The notes: a model not told the origin generated them from the sequence alone. Numbered from the stretch's first letter, positions 36,259 through 45,175 are shown. The stretch: 64,000 nt of DNA from Variovorax paradoxus (GCF_030811855.1 NZ_JAUSRN010000001.1:806001-870000); one strand, 5' to 3'. Numbers and translations: made by a program.

Positions 36259-37854
36259 TCAGAGCGACAGGAAGTGATGCACCTCGGGCCTGCCCGGCCC
36301 CGCGTGAAAGCGCATGGCTTCCGCTTGCAGGTCCGCGTCGGCATGCGACACGCGATGGTGCTGGCGCAGATGCTCGGCCCACGACTCCACGAGGAACCAC
36401 TCGACGATGCGCTCGGCATCGACCGTGTGTTCGGTGATGCCCCAGGCATAGGCGCCGTCCCGGCGGCGCTCCAGCGAGAGCCGCTTCATCACGGCCAGGA
36501 ACGCGGCGCGGTCCTCCTTGCGGATGCGGTACTCGACCTGGATCATCACGGGCCCGCGGTCGTGCGCCACGGGCTCGGCCACCAGCGGTTCGGGCCAGTG
36601 GTTGGAGGGCTGCAGGTCGGCCTCGCCAGCCGGCAGCTTCACGCGGTGGAACGCGAGCGCCACCGCCACGAGCCCCACCGCACCCACCACCAGAGTCGTC
36701 GGCACGCCGACTTGCTGCGCCACCAGGCCCCAGCCCAGGCTGCCGGCGGCCATGGCACCGTTGAAGACCGTGAGGTACACCGCCAACCCGCGCCCGCGCA
36801 CCCAGTTCGGCAGGATGGATTGGGCCACGCCGTTGAGCGTGGTGAGGGCAATGATCCAGCCCAACCCCAGCACCAGCAGCAACAGCACCGCGAGCCACTT
36901 CGGCGGCGCGAACACGAGGCTGCCCATCACGGCTGCGGTGAGCAGCGATGCGAGCAGGATGAGCCCGTCGGCGTCGAGCCTTGCGCGCAGCCTCGGCATG
37001 ACCAGCGCGCCGGCGATCGCGCCGGCGCCCACCGCACCCAGCAGCACGCCGTAGAAACCGGCCGTGCCGCCGAGCATCTGACGCGCGACCAGCGGCAGCA
37101 GCGCCCAGACCGAACTGGCGAACAGGAAGAACACGGCCGCACGCAGCAGCACCACGTGCAGCTCGCGGCTGGCGCGCGTGTAGCGCAGGCCGGCGCGGAA
37201 GGCGCCCAGGAAGTTCTCGGACAGGCCGCTGTCGACGGCGGCCGGGCGCTTCCACCACAAGAGCGCGGCAATCACGAACGCATAGCTCAGCACGTCGATC
37301 CCATAGGTGACCGCCGCACCGAAGCTCGCGAGGATCAGCCCGCCCGCGGCCGGGCCGATGGAGCGCGCGATGTTGATGCCCAGCGAGTTCAGTGCCACCG
37401 CGCCCTTGAGCTCGGCTCGCGGCACGAGCTCAGGCACGATCGACTGCCAGGTCGGCCCCATCAGCGCGGCGCCGATGCCGCCCACGAAGGTCAGTGCGAT
37501 GAGGTACTCCACGGTGAGCGCGCCGGTGTGCGAGAGCACGAGCAGCGCGCCGCTGACGGCCGCGAGCACCAGCTGCACGAAGATCAGGAAGCGCCGCCGG
37601 TCGAGGATGTCCGACAGCACGCCAGCCGGAATCGCGAGCAGGAAGATCGGCAGCGTGGCCGCGGTCTGGATCAGCGCCACCGCGGTGGGGTTGGCCGAAA
37701 GATCTGTCACGAGCCACGAACTGGCCACGTCGCGCATGAAGCTGCCGATGTTGCCGAGCACGGTGGCGGCCCACAGCACCGCGAACACCGGCTGGCGCAG
37801 CGGCGCGAAGGCGCCGGGCTGCGAAGGGACGGCGGTCTTGAGAGCATCAGTCAT
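36259..37854 (-). CDS. MFS transporter (EntS-like) with a C-terminal alpha/beta-barrel domain
   Basis: A 531-residue protein. Residues 1 to about 415 form a 12-span transporter of the MFS_3 (enterobactin-exporter-like) group, with DILDRRR as motif A and NIGSFMRDVASSWLVTDLS as the typical first loop. The last ~95 residues (from about VMIQVEYRIRKEDRAAFL to the end at HHFLSL) look like a ferredoxin-like dimeric alpha-beta barrel, related to antibiotic-biosynthesis-monooxygenase (ABM) domains, exposed to the cytoplasm. It is the last gene of the pirin operon and overlaps the DoxX gene by 8 bp. Confidence 0.87.
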   Translation of the reverse strand: MTDALKTAVPSQPGAFAPLRQPVFAVLWAATVLGNIGSFMRDVASSWLVTDLSANPTAVALIQTAATLPIFLLAIPAGVLSDILDRRRFLIFVQLVLAAVSGALLVLSHTGALTVEYLIALTFVGGIGAALMGPTWQSIVPELVPRAELKGAVALNSLGINIARSIGPAAGGLILASFGAAVTYGIDVLSYAFVIAALLWWKRPAAVDSGLSENFLGAFRAGLRYTRASRELHVVLLRAAVFFLFASSVWALLPLVARQMLGGTAGFYGVLLGAVGAGAIAGALVMPRLRARLDADGLILLASLLTAAVMGSLVFAPPKWLAVLLLLVLGLGWIIALTTLNGVAQSILPNWVRGRGLAVYLTVFNGAMAAGSLGWGLVAQQVGVPTTLVVGAVGLVAVALAFHRVKLPAGEADLQPSNHWPEPLVAEPVAHDRGPVMIQVEYRIRKEDRAAFLAVMKRLSLERRRDGAYAWGITEHTVDAERIVEWFLVESWAEHLRQHHRVSHADADLQAEAMRFHAGPGRPEVHHFLSL

Positions 37855-38248
37855 GGGTACGTTCTTTCAGGTCATGCCAGGCCACCAGCAGAAACCCGCC
37901 GACCAGCCCCAGGTGCTCGAAGAAAGAGTTAGCCGCCATGAAGCGCTCGGGCTGCGGCATCTCCCAGAAGCGCAGCGCGACGAAGGTCGCGAGCAGCGTG
38001 AAGCCACCCAGCGCCAGCGCGCCGAGCCAGCGCAAGAAGCCCGTGAGGATCAGCGCCGAGGCGCCCAGTTCCAGGACGATGACGGCCACTGCCAGCGGCG
38101 CCGCGGGCGACAGGCCGAAGTGGTTCAACTCGGCGATGGCGGCGTTGAAATCCACGGCCTTGTTGAAGCCGCCCTGCAGGTAGGCTGCGCACAGCAGCAG
38201 CAAGGCGATCCAGCGCACCGCAGGGGTGGGTTGCCAGCGTTTCGTCAT
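37847..38248 (-). CDS. DoxX-family membrane protein
   Basis: A 133-residue protein with four predicted membrane helices, including ELGASALILTGFLRWLGALALG. This fits the DoxX family, small membrane proteins often linked with redox or quinone stress responses. The ATG overlaps the amidohydrolase stop (TGATG), and the end overlaps the MFS start, so all three are translationally coupled. Confidence 0.82.
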   Translation of the reverse strand: MTKRWQPTPAVRWIALLLLCAAYLQGGFNKAVDFNAAIAELNHFGLSPAAPLAVAVIVLELGASALILTGFLRWLGALALGGFTLLATFVALRFWEMPQPERFMAANSFFEHLGLVGGFLLVAWHDLKERTHD

Positions 38249-40251
38249 CAGACCGCCCAGCAGGCGCAGCCGAGCGCGCCCCAGAAGCTCTTGAGATCCG
38301 CGATCGGCAGTTTGCTGCCCCAGGCCGTCGCGTGCTGGTGCCCGTGCACGCTACAGTTGTTGGCGCAGGCGCAGGACAGGGCCGCATGGCGCATCGCCTT
38401 TTGCAGCGGTGCGCCCTCGGCATCGCCCCAGCCGGCGTAACCGCCGAAGGTGCGCACCGGCGACCAGTCGGGCATGGCCGGCGGCGGCGCGCCCTCGTCG
38501 TGCGACTGGAACGGCCCGGCGCCGTACACCACCTTGCCGCCCACCATGGTCAGGAGCGCCGTGGTGTCGGCAATCTCCGACTCCGGGCAGGCGAAGAAGT
38601 CGCGGTCGGGCACCACCAAGTCGGCGAGCATGCCGGCCTCGATGCGGCCCTTCTTGCCGACCTCGTTGGAAAACCAGGTGACGTTCTCGGTCCACATGCG
38701 AAGCGCCGCCTCCCGGTCCAGGCAGTTGCGCTGGGGGTAGAGCTGCATGCCGCCCACCGTCTTGCCGGTGACCAGCCACGAGAGCGAGACCCACGGGTTG
38801 TACGAGGCGACGCGCGTAGCGTCGGTACCCGCGGACACCTTCACACCCTTCTCGAGCATGCGCTTGACCGGCGGCGTGGCTTGGGCCGCGCCGGCACCGT
38901 AGCGCTCGACGAAGTATTCGCCCTGGTAGGCCATGCGGTGCTGCACCGCGATGCCGCCGCCCAGCGCGGCAATGCGGTCGATCGACTTCTCGGAGATGGT
39001 CTCGCAGTGGTCGAAGAACCAGTTCAGGCCCGCGAGTGGCGTGTCGCGGTTGACCTTCTCGAACACGCCGAGCGCGCGGTCGATGGTCTCGTCGTACGTC
39101 GCGTGCATGCGCCACGGCCACTTGTTCTGCACCAGCACACGCACCACTTCTTCGAGATCGTCTTCCATTTCTGGGGCCATGTCGGGCCGCGGCTGGCGGA
39201 AGTCCTCGAAATCGGCGGCCGAGAACACCAGCATCTCGCCCGCGCCGTTGTGGCGGAAGTAGTCGTCGCCCTGTTTGTACTTCGACGTGGCGGTCCAGTT
39301 GAGGAAGTCCTGCTTCTCCTGCTTGGGCTTTTGCGTGAAGAGGTTGTAGGCCAGGCGGATGGTGAGCTGGCCGGCATCGGCCAGCTGCTGGATCACCTGA
39401 TAGTCCTCGGGAAAGTTCTGGAAGCCGCCGCCCGCGTCGATCGCGCCGGTCACGCCCAGTCGGTTGAGCTCGCGCATGAAGTGGCGCGTGGAATTGAGCT
39501 GGTATTCGAAAGGCAGCTTCGGCCCCTTGGCAAGCGTGGCGTAGAGGATGCTCGCATTGGGCTTGGCCAGCAGCAGGCCGGTCGGGTTGCCGGCCGCGTC
39601 GCGCACAATCTCGCCGCCGGGGGGCGCGGGCGTGTCCTTGGTGTAGCCCACCGCACGCAGCGCGGCGCCGTTGAGCAGTGCGCGGTCATACAGGTGCAGC
39701 AGGAACACTGGCGTGTCGGGCGCCACGGCGTTGAGCTCTTCGATGGTCGGCAGGCGCTTTTCGATGAACTGGTGTTCGGTGAAGCCGCCCACCACGCGCA
39801 CCCATTGCGGCGCAGGCGTGATGGCGACCTGGCGCTTCAGCATCGCCATCGCGTCGGCCAGGCTGCGCACGCCGTCCCAGCGCAGTTCGAGGTTGAAGTT
39901 GAGGCCACCGCGAATGATGTGCAGATGGTTGTCGATCAAGCCCGGCAGCACGCGTCTGCCCTGCAGGTCGATCACGCGGGTGCCGCTGCTCGCCAGCGGC
40001 AGGATGTCTTGCGCGCGGCCCACACGGGTGAAGCGGCCGTCCTTGATGGCCACGGCATCGGCCACGGGGTTGGCACGGTCCAGCGTGGTGAAGCGGCCGT
40101 TGTGCAAGATGAGGTCGGGAGTGGTGGTGGTGCCTGCCATGTCGGGTGTCCTCGAAGGGTTGGATTGGGCCATTGCCGTACCGCCAAGGGCGGCGCCGAG
40201 CGTGCCGAGGCAGAGCCGCCGGCGTTGTTCGTCGAATGATGGATCGCTCAT
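38248..40251 (-). CDS. YtcJ-like amidohydrolase, probably exported
   Basis: A 667-residue metal-dependent hydrolase of the amidohydrolase superfamily. An Arg-rich start (RRRLCLGTLGAALGG, then AMAQ) resembles a Tat signal. The metal-binding HLH of strand 1 is in GLIDNHLHI, the catalytic-side residues in WFFDHCETI, and the late DATRVASYNPW fits the family's conserved Asp. An unusual Cys/His-rich tail (CACANNCSVHGHQH) closes the protein. The ATG at 40251 overlaps the XapX stop by ATGA. The substrate is unknown; it is grouped with isochorismatase-like and pirin genes. Confidence 0.87.
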   Translation of the reverse strand: MSDPSFDEQRRRLCLGTLGAALGGTAMAQSNPSRTPDMAGTTTTPDLILHNGRFTTLDRANPVADAVAIKDGRFTRVGRAQDILPLASSGTRVIDLQGRRVLPGLIDNHLHIIRGGLNFNLELRWDGVRSLADAMAMLKRQVAITPAPQWVRVVGGFTEHQFIEKRLPTIEELNAVAPDTPVFLLHLYDRALLNGAALRAVGYTKDTPAPPGGEIVRDAAGNPTGLLLAKPNASILYATLAKGPKLPFEYQLNSTRHFMRELNRLGVTGAIDAGGGFQNFPEDYQVIQQLADAGQLTIRLAYNLFTQKPKQEKQDFLNWTATSKYKQGDDYFRHNGAGEMLVFSAADFEDFRQPRPDMAPEMEDDLEEVVRVLVQNKWPWRMHATYDETIDRALGVFEKVNRDTPLAGLNWFFDHCETISEKSIDRIAALGGGIAVQHRMAYQGEYFVERYGAGAAQATPPVKRMLEKGVKVSAGTDATRVASYNPWVSLSWLVTGKTVGGMQLYPQRNCLDREAALRMWTENVTWFSNEVGKKGRIEAGMLADLVVPDRDFFACPESEIADTTALLTMVGGKVVYGAGPFQSHDEGAPPPAMPDWSPVRTFGGYAGWGDAEGAPLQKAMRHAALSCACANNCSVHGHQHATAWGSKLPIADLKSFWGALGCACWAV

Positions 40252-40526
40252 GCGTCTTTGCTCGGTGCGGTGGCCTGGCCGGCCTTGGCGCATTGTGGCA
40301 ATTCGCCGAACACATGCGGCTTGACCTGGTGGTGGAGCCACGACGTGGCAGCAGCGGCCTCGGGCTTGAGCCAGCCCTTGACCAGGGGCGGAATCTGCTC
40401 GCCGAGCAGGATTCCGAGAAGCCCCACCAGGGCGATCACCGGCGGGGCCGGGGAGCGCACCTGAAAGAGCGCGTAGATCACGCCGACCAAAAGGCCCAGC
40501 GCAAGCGACAGGACATAGGGCTTCAT
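40248..40526 (-). CDS. XapX-domain (DUF1427) small membrane protein
   Basis: A 92-residue protein with two membrane helices. The first half (LALGLLVGVIYALFQVRSPA then PVIALVGLLGILLGEQ) matches the XapX domain seen next to amidohydrolase and isochorismatase genes in many proteobacteria. The C-terminal tail is soluble and charged. It overlaps the downstream amidohydrolase start by ATGA and follows the isochorismatase-fold gene by 14 bp. Its role is unknown; a membrane-associated helper is a guess from linkage. Confidence 0.75.
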   Translation of the reverse strand: MKPYVLSLALGLLVGVIYALFQVRSPAPPVIALVGLLGILLGEQIPPLVKGWLKPEAAAATSWLHHQVKPHVFGELPQCAKAGQATAPSKDA

Positions 40527-40540
40527 CGGAATGCGCCCGC

Positions 40541-41194
40541 TCAGCCTTCGTGCGCGCCGAACATGGTCTTGGCGTAGGTCACGCCCAAGCCATAGGCGCC
40601 GCCGAACTTCTTCGCAATGCCGGTGGTGAGCTCGTAGGTGTCGGTGCGTGCCCAGTCGCGCTGCAGCTCGAGCAGGTATTGCAACGAGGTCATCGGCTGC
40701 GCGCCGGCCTGCACCATGCGGTCCATCGCGCGGTTGTGCGCTTCGGTGGACACGTCGCCGCAGGCGTCGGCGATCACGAACACCTCAAAACCCTGGTCGA
40801 GCGCCGACAGCGCGGGGCCCACGATGCACACGCCGGTCCACAGGCCCGACAGCACGATGCGCTTCTTGCCGATCTCGTTCACACGATCGATCACCGCCGC
40901 GTCTTCCCAGGTGTTCATCGAGGTGCGGTCGAGCATCTTCTGGCCCGGGAAAGCATCGGTGATCTCGCTGAACATCGGGCCCGAAAAACTCTTCTCGGCC
41001 ACGGTGGTGAGGATGGTCGACACGCCGAAGCCGGCCGCCGCGTTGGCCACCAGGGCGGCGTTGTTGCGCAGGTTCACCGCGTCGATCGAGTGCGTGGCAA
41101 AAGCCATTTGCGACTGGAAGTCGATCATGACCAGCGTGTGGTCGGCGGGGGTGAGCAGCTTGGGGCCGGCGGTGGGGGTGGCTTTGATGGACAT
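40541..41194 (-). CDS. isochorismatase-fold cysteine hydrolase (YcaC-like)
   Basis: A 217-residue hydrolase with the triad of the isochorismatase fold: Asp in VMIDFQSQM, Lys in VAEKSFSGP and Cys in SGLWTGVCIVGPAL. The family cleaves amides or enol ethers; YcaC-like members have no established substrate. The ATG at 41194 has GGAGT ahead. It lies between pirin and XapX in the LysR-linked operon. Confidence 0.88.
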   Translation of the reverse strand: MSIKATPTAGPKLLTPADHTLVMIDFQSQMAFATHSIDAVNLRNNAALVANAAAGFGVSTILTTVAEKSFSGPMFSEITDAFPGQKMLDRTSMNTWEDAAVIDRVNEIGKKRIVLSGLWTGVCIVGPALSALDQGFEVFVIADACGDVSTEAHNRAMDRMVQAGAQPMTSLQYLLELQRDWARTDTYELTTGIAKKFGGAYGLGVTYAKTMFGAHEG

Positions 41195-41267
41195 GAAGTA
41201 CTCCGTTAAAAAAAAAGATTGAAGAAAGAAAAAAGAAGCGAGCAGGGAATCGGGAGGCGTTGTCGGT

Positions 41268-41990
41268 TTACTGGAAGGAAGGCAGCTCGTTCGGCCGCAG
41301 GTCGAACACCAGCACCTCGGCGCCTTCGCCGCGGGCCAGCTCGATCCGTTGTTCGCCGCGCAGCCGTGCGCCGTCGCCTTCGCCCAGGCGCTGGCCGTTG
41401 AGCTCGACGGTGCCGCGTGCCACATGCACATAGGCATGGCGATCGGGACCGAGCTCGAGCGAGGCGGATTCATCGCCGTCGAACAGGCCGGCATAGACGC
41501 GGGCGTCCTGGTGCACGGCCAGCGAGCCGTCGGTGCCCTCGGGCGAGACGATCAGCCGCAGGCGGCCGCGCTTTTCTTCCGGTGCGAAGTGCACCTGCTG
41601 GTAGCGCGGCGCCACATCCTTGGCATTCGGCGTGATCCAGATCTGGAGAAAGTGCAGCGGATCGGCCGCCGACGAATTGAACTCGCTGTGGCGCACGCCG
41701 GTGCCCGCGCTCATCATCTGCACGTCGCCGGGGCGGATGACGGAGCCAGTGCCCATGGAGTCCTTGTGCTCGAGCGCGCCGTCGAGCACGTACGAGAAGA
41801 TTTCCATGTCGCGGTGCGGGTGGGTGCCGAAGCCGCGGCCGGGATGCACCCGGTCGTCGTTGATCACCAGCAGGTCTGAGAAGCCCTGTTGCGCGGCGTC
41901 GTGGTAGTGGCCGAAGGAGAAGGTGTGGCGCGACTTGAGCCAGCCGAAGTCTGCGAGTCCGCGGTCATTGGCGCTGCGAATTTCCAACAT
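41268..41990 (-). CDS. pirin-family protein
   Basis: A 240-residue bicupin of the pirin/YhhW type. The metal-binding residues of the N-terminal cupin are in THPHRDMEIFSYVLDG and GVRHSEFNSS. YhhW-like pirins oxidise quercetin or act on quinone-type molecules. It is the first gene of the reverse-strand operon (to 36259). The ATG at 41990 matches the family start (MLEIRSAND); 24 extra codons upstream are not family-like. Confidence 0.9.
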   Translation of the reverse strand: MLEIRSANDRGLADFGWLKSRHTFSFGHYHDAAQQGFSDLLVINDDRVHPGRGFGTHPHRDMEIFSYVLDGALEHKDSMGTGSVIRPGDVQMMSAGTGVRHSEFNSSAADPLHFLQIWITPNAKDVAPRYQQVHFAPEEKRGRLRLIVSPEGTDGSLAVHQDARVYAGLFDGDESASLELGPDRHAYVHVARGTVELNGQRLGEGDGARLRGEQRIELARGEGAEVLVFDLRPNELPSFQ

Positions 41991-42115
41991 GATGTTCGTC
42001 CTTTGTGGTTTGATGGATTCGATTTGATTCACAATGGCCTCGAAGAAGAATCTCCGAGGCATGGCTGAATCATCTTTCTTTCCAGGCCACCCGTTGACGA
42101 AACTTTTAGCTGTCG

Positions 42116-42136
42116 ATCATCGAATTTTTCGATGAT
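42116..42136. promoter_or_regulatory. probable LysR operator between pirin and LysR genes
   Basis: A perfect 21-bp palindrome: ATCATCGAA, 3 bp, TTCGATGAT. It lies 21 bp upstream of the LysR GTG and 125 bp upstream of the divergent pirin gene, the usual place for a LysR regulatory site. Such a long perfect dyad is unlikely by chance. Confidence 0.65.
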
Positions 42137-42157
42137 TCAATTTCCAAGGACTCGCCC

Positions 42158-43066
42158 GTGCTGAAGCTCAGCCTCGAAGCCATCGAACTCGTGGACGCAA
42201 TTGCGCGCCACGGCTCCTTCGCCGCCGCGGGCGTGCGCCTGAACAAGGTGCCCTCGACCATCTCGTACGCGGTGGGCAAGCTCGAGGAGCAGCTGGGCAT
42301 GCTGCTGTTCGTGCGCAACGGGCCGCGCGTAACGCTCACCGCGGCCGGCGAAGAAATGCTCAAGGAAGGCCGCTGGCTGCTCGGCGCCGCCAGCGATCTC
42401 GAATCGCGCATGCGGCAGATCGCCACCGGCTTCGAATCGGAGCTGCGGTTGGTGCACGACTCGCTGATTCCCACCCAGGCGCTCATCGACGACATCCGCG
42501 CCTTCGAGGAACTGCGCTGCGGCACGCGGCTACGCATCGGCTGCGAGGCGCTCACAGGCAGCTGGGAAGCATTGCGCGAAGGGCGCGCGGACATTGTCAT
42601 TGCCGCCGGCGAAGGGCCGGCGGGCGGGGGCTACCAGGCCGTGATGGTGGGCAGCCTCGAGTTTGCGTTCTGCGTCTCTGCGACGCATCCGCTGACCCGG
42701 CTCGGCCGGCCGCTGCACCGCGGCGACCTGCTCGAGCACAACGCCATCGTGGTGAGCGACAGCGCACGCACGCTGTCCGACCGCACCGTAGGGCTGCTCG
42801 CCGGACAGCACCGCGTGGCCGTGCCGTCCATGGCCGCGAAGATCGCCTGCCAGGCCGCGGGCCTTGGGCACGGCTTCCTGCCGCGCGCCTGCATCCACGG
42901 CGAACTGGCGCGCGGCGCGCTGGTCGAACTCGCCACCGAGGAGCCGCGCGCGCCCGAGGCGTTCTGGCTCGCGTGGAAGACCAACGCACGCGGCCAGGCC
43001 CTGCGCTGGTGGCGCGAGCGGCTCAACCGCACGCTCGTGCCAGCGCTGCTGCCGCGCTCGCTTTAG
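42158..43066 (+). CDS. LysR-family transcriptional regulator
   Basis: A 302-residue LysR protein. The helix-turn-helix is at about residues 18-40 (GSFAAAGVRLNKVPSTISYA), followed by LEEQLGMLLFVRNG; the remainder is the effector-binding region of the DsdC/YhaJ-like kind. The GTG at 42158 has AAGGA 12 bp ahead and is the family's usual first position. It is divergent from the pirin operon and, by position and the 21-bp palindrome, its probable regulator. Confidence 0.9.
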   Translation: MLKLSLEAIELVDAIARHGSFAAAGVRLNKVPSTISYAVGKLEEQLGMLLFVRNGPRVTLTAAGEEMLKEGRWLLGAASDLESRMRQIATGFESELRLVHDSLIPTQALIDDIRAFEELRCGTRLRIGCEALTGSWEALREGRADIVIAAGEGPAGGGYQAVMVGSLEFAFCVSATHPLTRLGRPLHRGDLLEHNAIVVSDSARTLSDRTVGLLAGQHRVAVPSMAAKIACQAAGLGHGFLPRACIHGELARGALVELATEEPRAPEAFWLAWKTNARGQALRWWRERLNRTLVPALLPRSL

Positions 43067-43071
43067 GGGCG

Positions 43072-43497
43072 TTACACCGAGTCCCGCATCGTCGCGCAGC
43101 CATCGAGCGTCCAAAGGCAATCGAGCAATGCACGCGCGCGCTCCTCACCGATGACGGGCGAAGACAGTTCCATGAACTTGCCCTCGAGCTCGACATCGGT
43201 CAGCGGCTCTTCCGGGTCGCCCTTGCGGTTGGGTTGCAGGTGTTTGAGGCGCCGGCCATCGCGGGTCTCGATCACCACGCGTGCAGCGCGCTGGCCCGGG
43301 AAGGCGGCGTCCAGTTCGGGATCCACCGCGACGCTGATGCGCTCCATCAGCGCCCGTGTAACCGGGTCGTCCAGCCGTGCGGGTTCGTAGGCGGCGAGGC
43401 GCACGCTGCCATGCGCCAGCGCGGTCGCCACCACATAGGACAGGCTGAAGCGCGCTTCATTCGCCGTGGTCGGATGTGTATAGCAGGCGAGGTCGGC
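43072..43497 (-). pseudogene. MmgE/PrpD family protein, C-terminal remnant
   Basis: The reverse-strand frame reads HPTTANEARFSLSYVVATAL, then GDPEEPLTD, LEGKFMELSSPVIGEERARAL, matching only the last ~140 residues of MmgE/PrpD proteins (2-methylcitrate dehydratase-like, usually about 450 residues). The frame runs into TGA at 43498-43500, just before the homology, and no upstream part is found; the next gene ends 11 bp further on. So the first two thirds are deleted. A GTG at 43434 could start a 120-residue peptide, but a remnant is more likely. Confidence 0.8.
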
Positions 43498-43510
43498 TCA
43501 CCGCATCTCC

Positions 43511-44212
43511 TCAGTACACCAGGCGAGGCGCATCCTTTCGCAAGACTGCGTAGGCTGCCGGCGGCGCCCAGGCCTCAGCCAGCGCCTCGAACAGTGCGGC
43601 CAGCAGCTGCGGCACGTCGGCGGCGGCATTGGCATGCAGGGCTTCGGCCACGATGAGCACATGGGAGGTGTCGTCACGCACGGCGGAACGGGCGCTTTGC
43701 CGATGGGTCCACCGCCGGGCGTGCGCGCGGCCATCGGCATCCGCGAAGATGACTTCGCCGCGCTCGGGCGTTTCCGTTTCGCCCGAGAAGGCCAGGTAGC
43801 TTTCCGTGCCGTCCGCGCACCGCACCTCCAGCCCCTCGGACACCTGGGACAGGTCGAACACCGCGATCGGAATCGCGAAGGCCACCGACACCGCATTGCA
43901 AAGATCGACCAGCGGGTGAATCGGCGGCAGTGAACCTTCCTTCCTGAACCGTCGCAGCAACGACTCGGACGCGCAGCGGTACTGCGTGGGCTTGAGTCCC
44001 ATGCGCCCGAAGGTACGGCGCCAGGCCTGGACCTCCGGAAGATCGGCTTCCGTGCCGACGGCGCCGAGCCTGGCTCGCGCGATGGCGTGGTAGTGCGCCA
44101 CCTGCGCCTGCACGATGGCGTTCCTGTGGATGCCCTGGGCCACTAGGACGCCGGGCACCAGTTCGGGATGGCGCTCCCAGATGTCCGGCGAATGAGAGAA
44201 GAAGAAATGCAT
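43511..44212 (-). CDS. B3/B4 tRNA-binding-domain protein
   Basis: A 233-residue protein with the B3/B4 domain of the phenylalanyl-tRNA synthetase beta subunit standing alone. Family landmarks are WRRTFGRMGLKPTQYRCASE, LPPIHPLVDLCNAVSVAF and the late FADADGRAHARRW. In other bacteria such free-standing domains are suspected to edit or bind mischarged tRNA or amino acids; no experimental role is known to me. It lies between the PrpD remnant and an AraC gene on the same strand. Confidence 0.8.
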   Translation of the reverse strand: MHFFFSHSPDIWERHPELVPGVLVAQGIHRNAIVQAQVAHYHAIARARLGAVGTEADLPEVQAWRRTFGRMGLKPTQYRCASESLLRRFRKEGSLPPIHPLVDLCNAVSVAFAIPIAVFDLSQVSEGLEVRCADGTESYLAFSGETETPERGEVIFADADGRAHARRWTHRQSARSAVRDDTSHVLIVAEALHANAAADVPQLLAALFEALAEAWAPPAAYAVLRKDAPRLVY

Positions 44213-44251
44213 GGCGCAGTGTGTCGCTCGCGCGGCGGCGCGTCTTGAACG

Positions 44252-45088
44252 CTATTGCAGCGGTATGGGCCGCGCCCAGGCGCGCTGCCATGCACCGGGG
44301 GTGTAGCCGAAGTGCCGGACGAACGCGCGCGTCATGTGGCTCTGATCCGCGAACCCGGTCGCCATCGCCGCCTCCGTCAACGCGGCACCCTGGCGGACGA
44401 GTCCGCGTGCGACTTCCGTGCGCTGCTGCAGCAGCCACGCGAACGGCGTGACGCCATGGACTTGCTTGAAGCGCCGCAGCAGCTGGAATTTGCTCAGACC
44501 TGAAGCGGCGGCCAGTTGGCCCAAGCTGGGTGGCTCTGCGAGGCTGTCGGCAAGCATTTCGCGGGCGCGCGAAACATCGGCCGTTGCTGGAGTGGTGGGC
44601 AGCCGGCCTGCGCCGTGACGCCCGACGAGCAGCGTGCAGGCCTGCACCAGCAGTTCCTCGCAGCGCAGTGTGGCGGCCAAAGTCTCGGTCTCCAGCATGC
44701 GCAGGAGCTCGCCGAGCACGCGCCGCAATTCGTCGTCCACGATGACCGGGCGAACCAATGCCACCTCCTGCACCGCGCCGGCGAAAGCCGCATCCACCGA
44801 CCATCGAAGCGCATCGGGTTCGAGATACAGCATGCGCCAGCGCCGGGCGTTTGCACCGAGCGGCCTGCCGTCATGCACCTCACCCGGATTGGTTGCGATG
44901 AGGTTGCCTGCATAGGCATCGACGTTGCCGCATCCGCTGGCCGAGCTTTGGGCGCCCTCGTCGATCACTCCCACGCCGAAGGTGGCATGCCAGTGCCGGC
45001 CGTAGTGTCGATTGCTCGAGATGCTCGTGCCATGCACGCCCTCCCAGGGAGAGCCGAAGACGCGGCAGACGTGGTGCGGGTTCCTCAT
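44252..45088 (-). CDS. AraC-family transcriptional regulator
   Basis: A 278-residue regulator with an N-terminal cupin-like sensor (HWHATFGVGVIDEG, NPGEVHDGRPL) and a C-terminal double helix-turn-helix, with LGQLAAASGLSKFQLLRRFK in the first and ALTEAAMATGFADQSHMTRA in the second. The ATG at 45088 is the sensible start within a much longer open frame. It lies 39 bp upstream of the B3/B4 gene and may regulate it; AraC members of this outline often sit beside amino-acid exporters. It is divergent from the DKNYY-like lipoprotein. Confidence 0.88.
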   Translation of the reverse strand: MRNPHHVCRVFGSPWEGVHGTSISSNRHYGRHWHATFGVGVIDEGAQSSASGCGNVDAYAGNLIATNPGEVHDGRPLGANARRWRMLYLEPDALRWSVDAAFAGAVQEVALVRPVIVDDELRRVLGELLRMLETETLAATLRCEELLVQACTLLVGRHGAGRLPTTPATADVSRAREMLADSLAEPPSLGQLAAASGLSKFQLLRRFKQVHGVTPFAWLLQQRTEVARGLVRQGAALTEAAMATGFADQSHMTRAFVRHFGYTPGAWQRAWARPIPLQ

Positions 45089-45175
45089 CGCGCGGAGTAT
45101 GCATGCGATATATGCTGGTGTTCCGGCACGGCATCGCGGAACATCGCGGACCGTGCAAACAACCAAGAAAGACGC

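Noticed and set aside
38332..40239. A 635-codon forward frame opposite the amidohydrolase gene
   Set aside because: Codon-bias shadow; the reverse frame carries metal-binding motifs and overlaps its neighbours in operon fashion.
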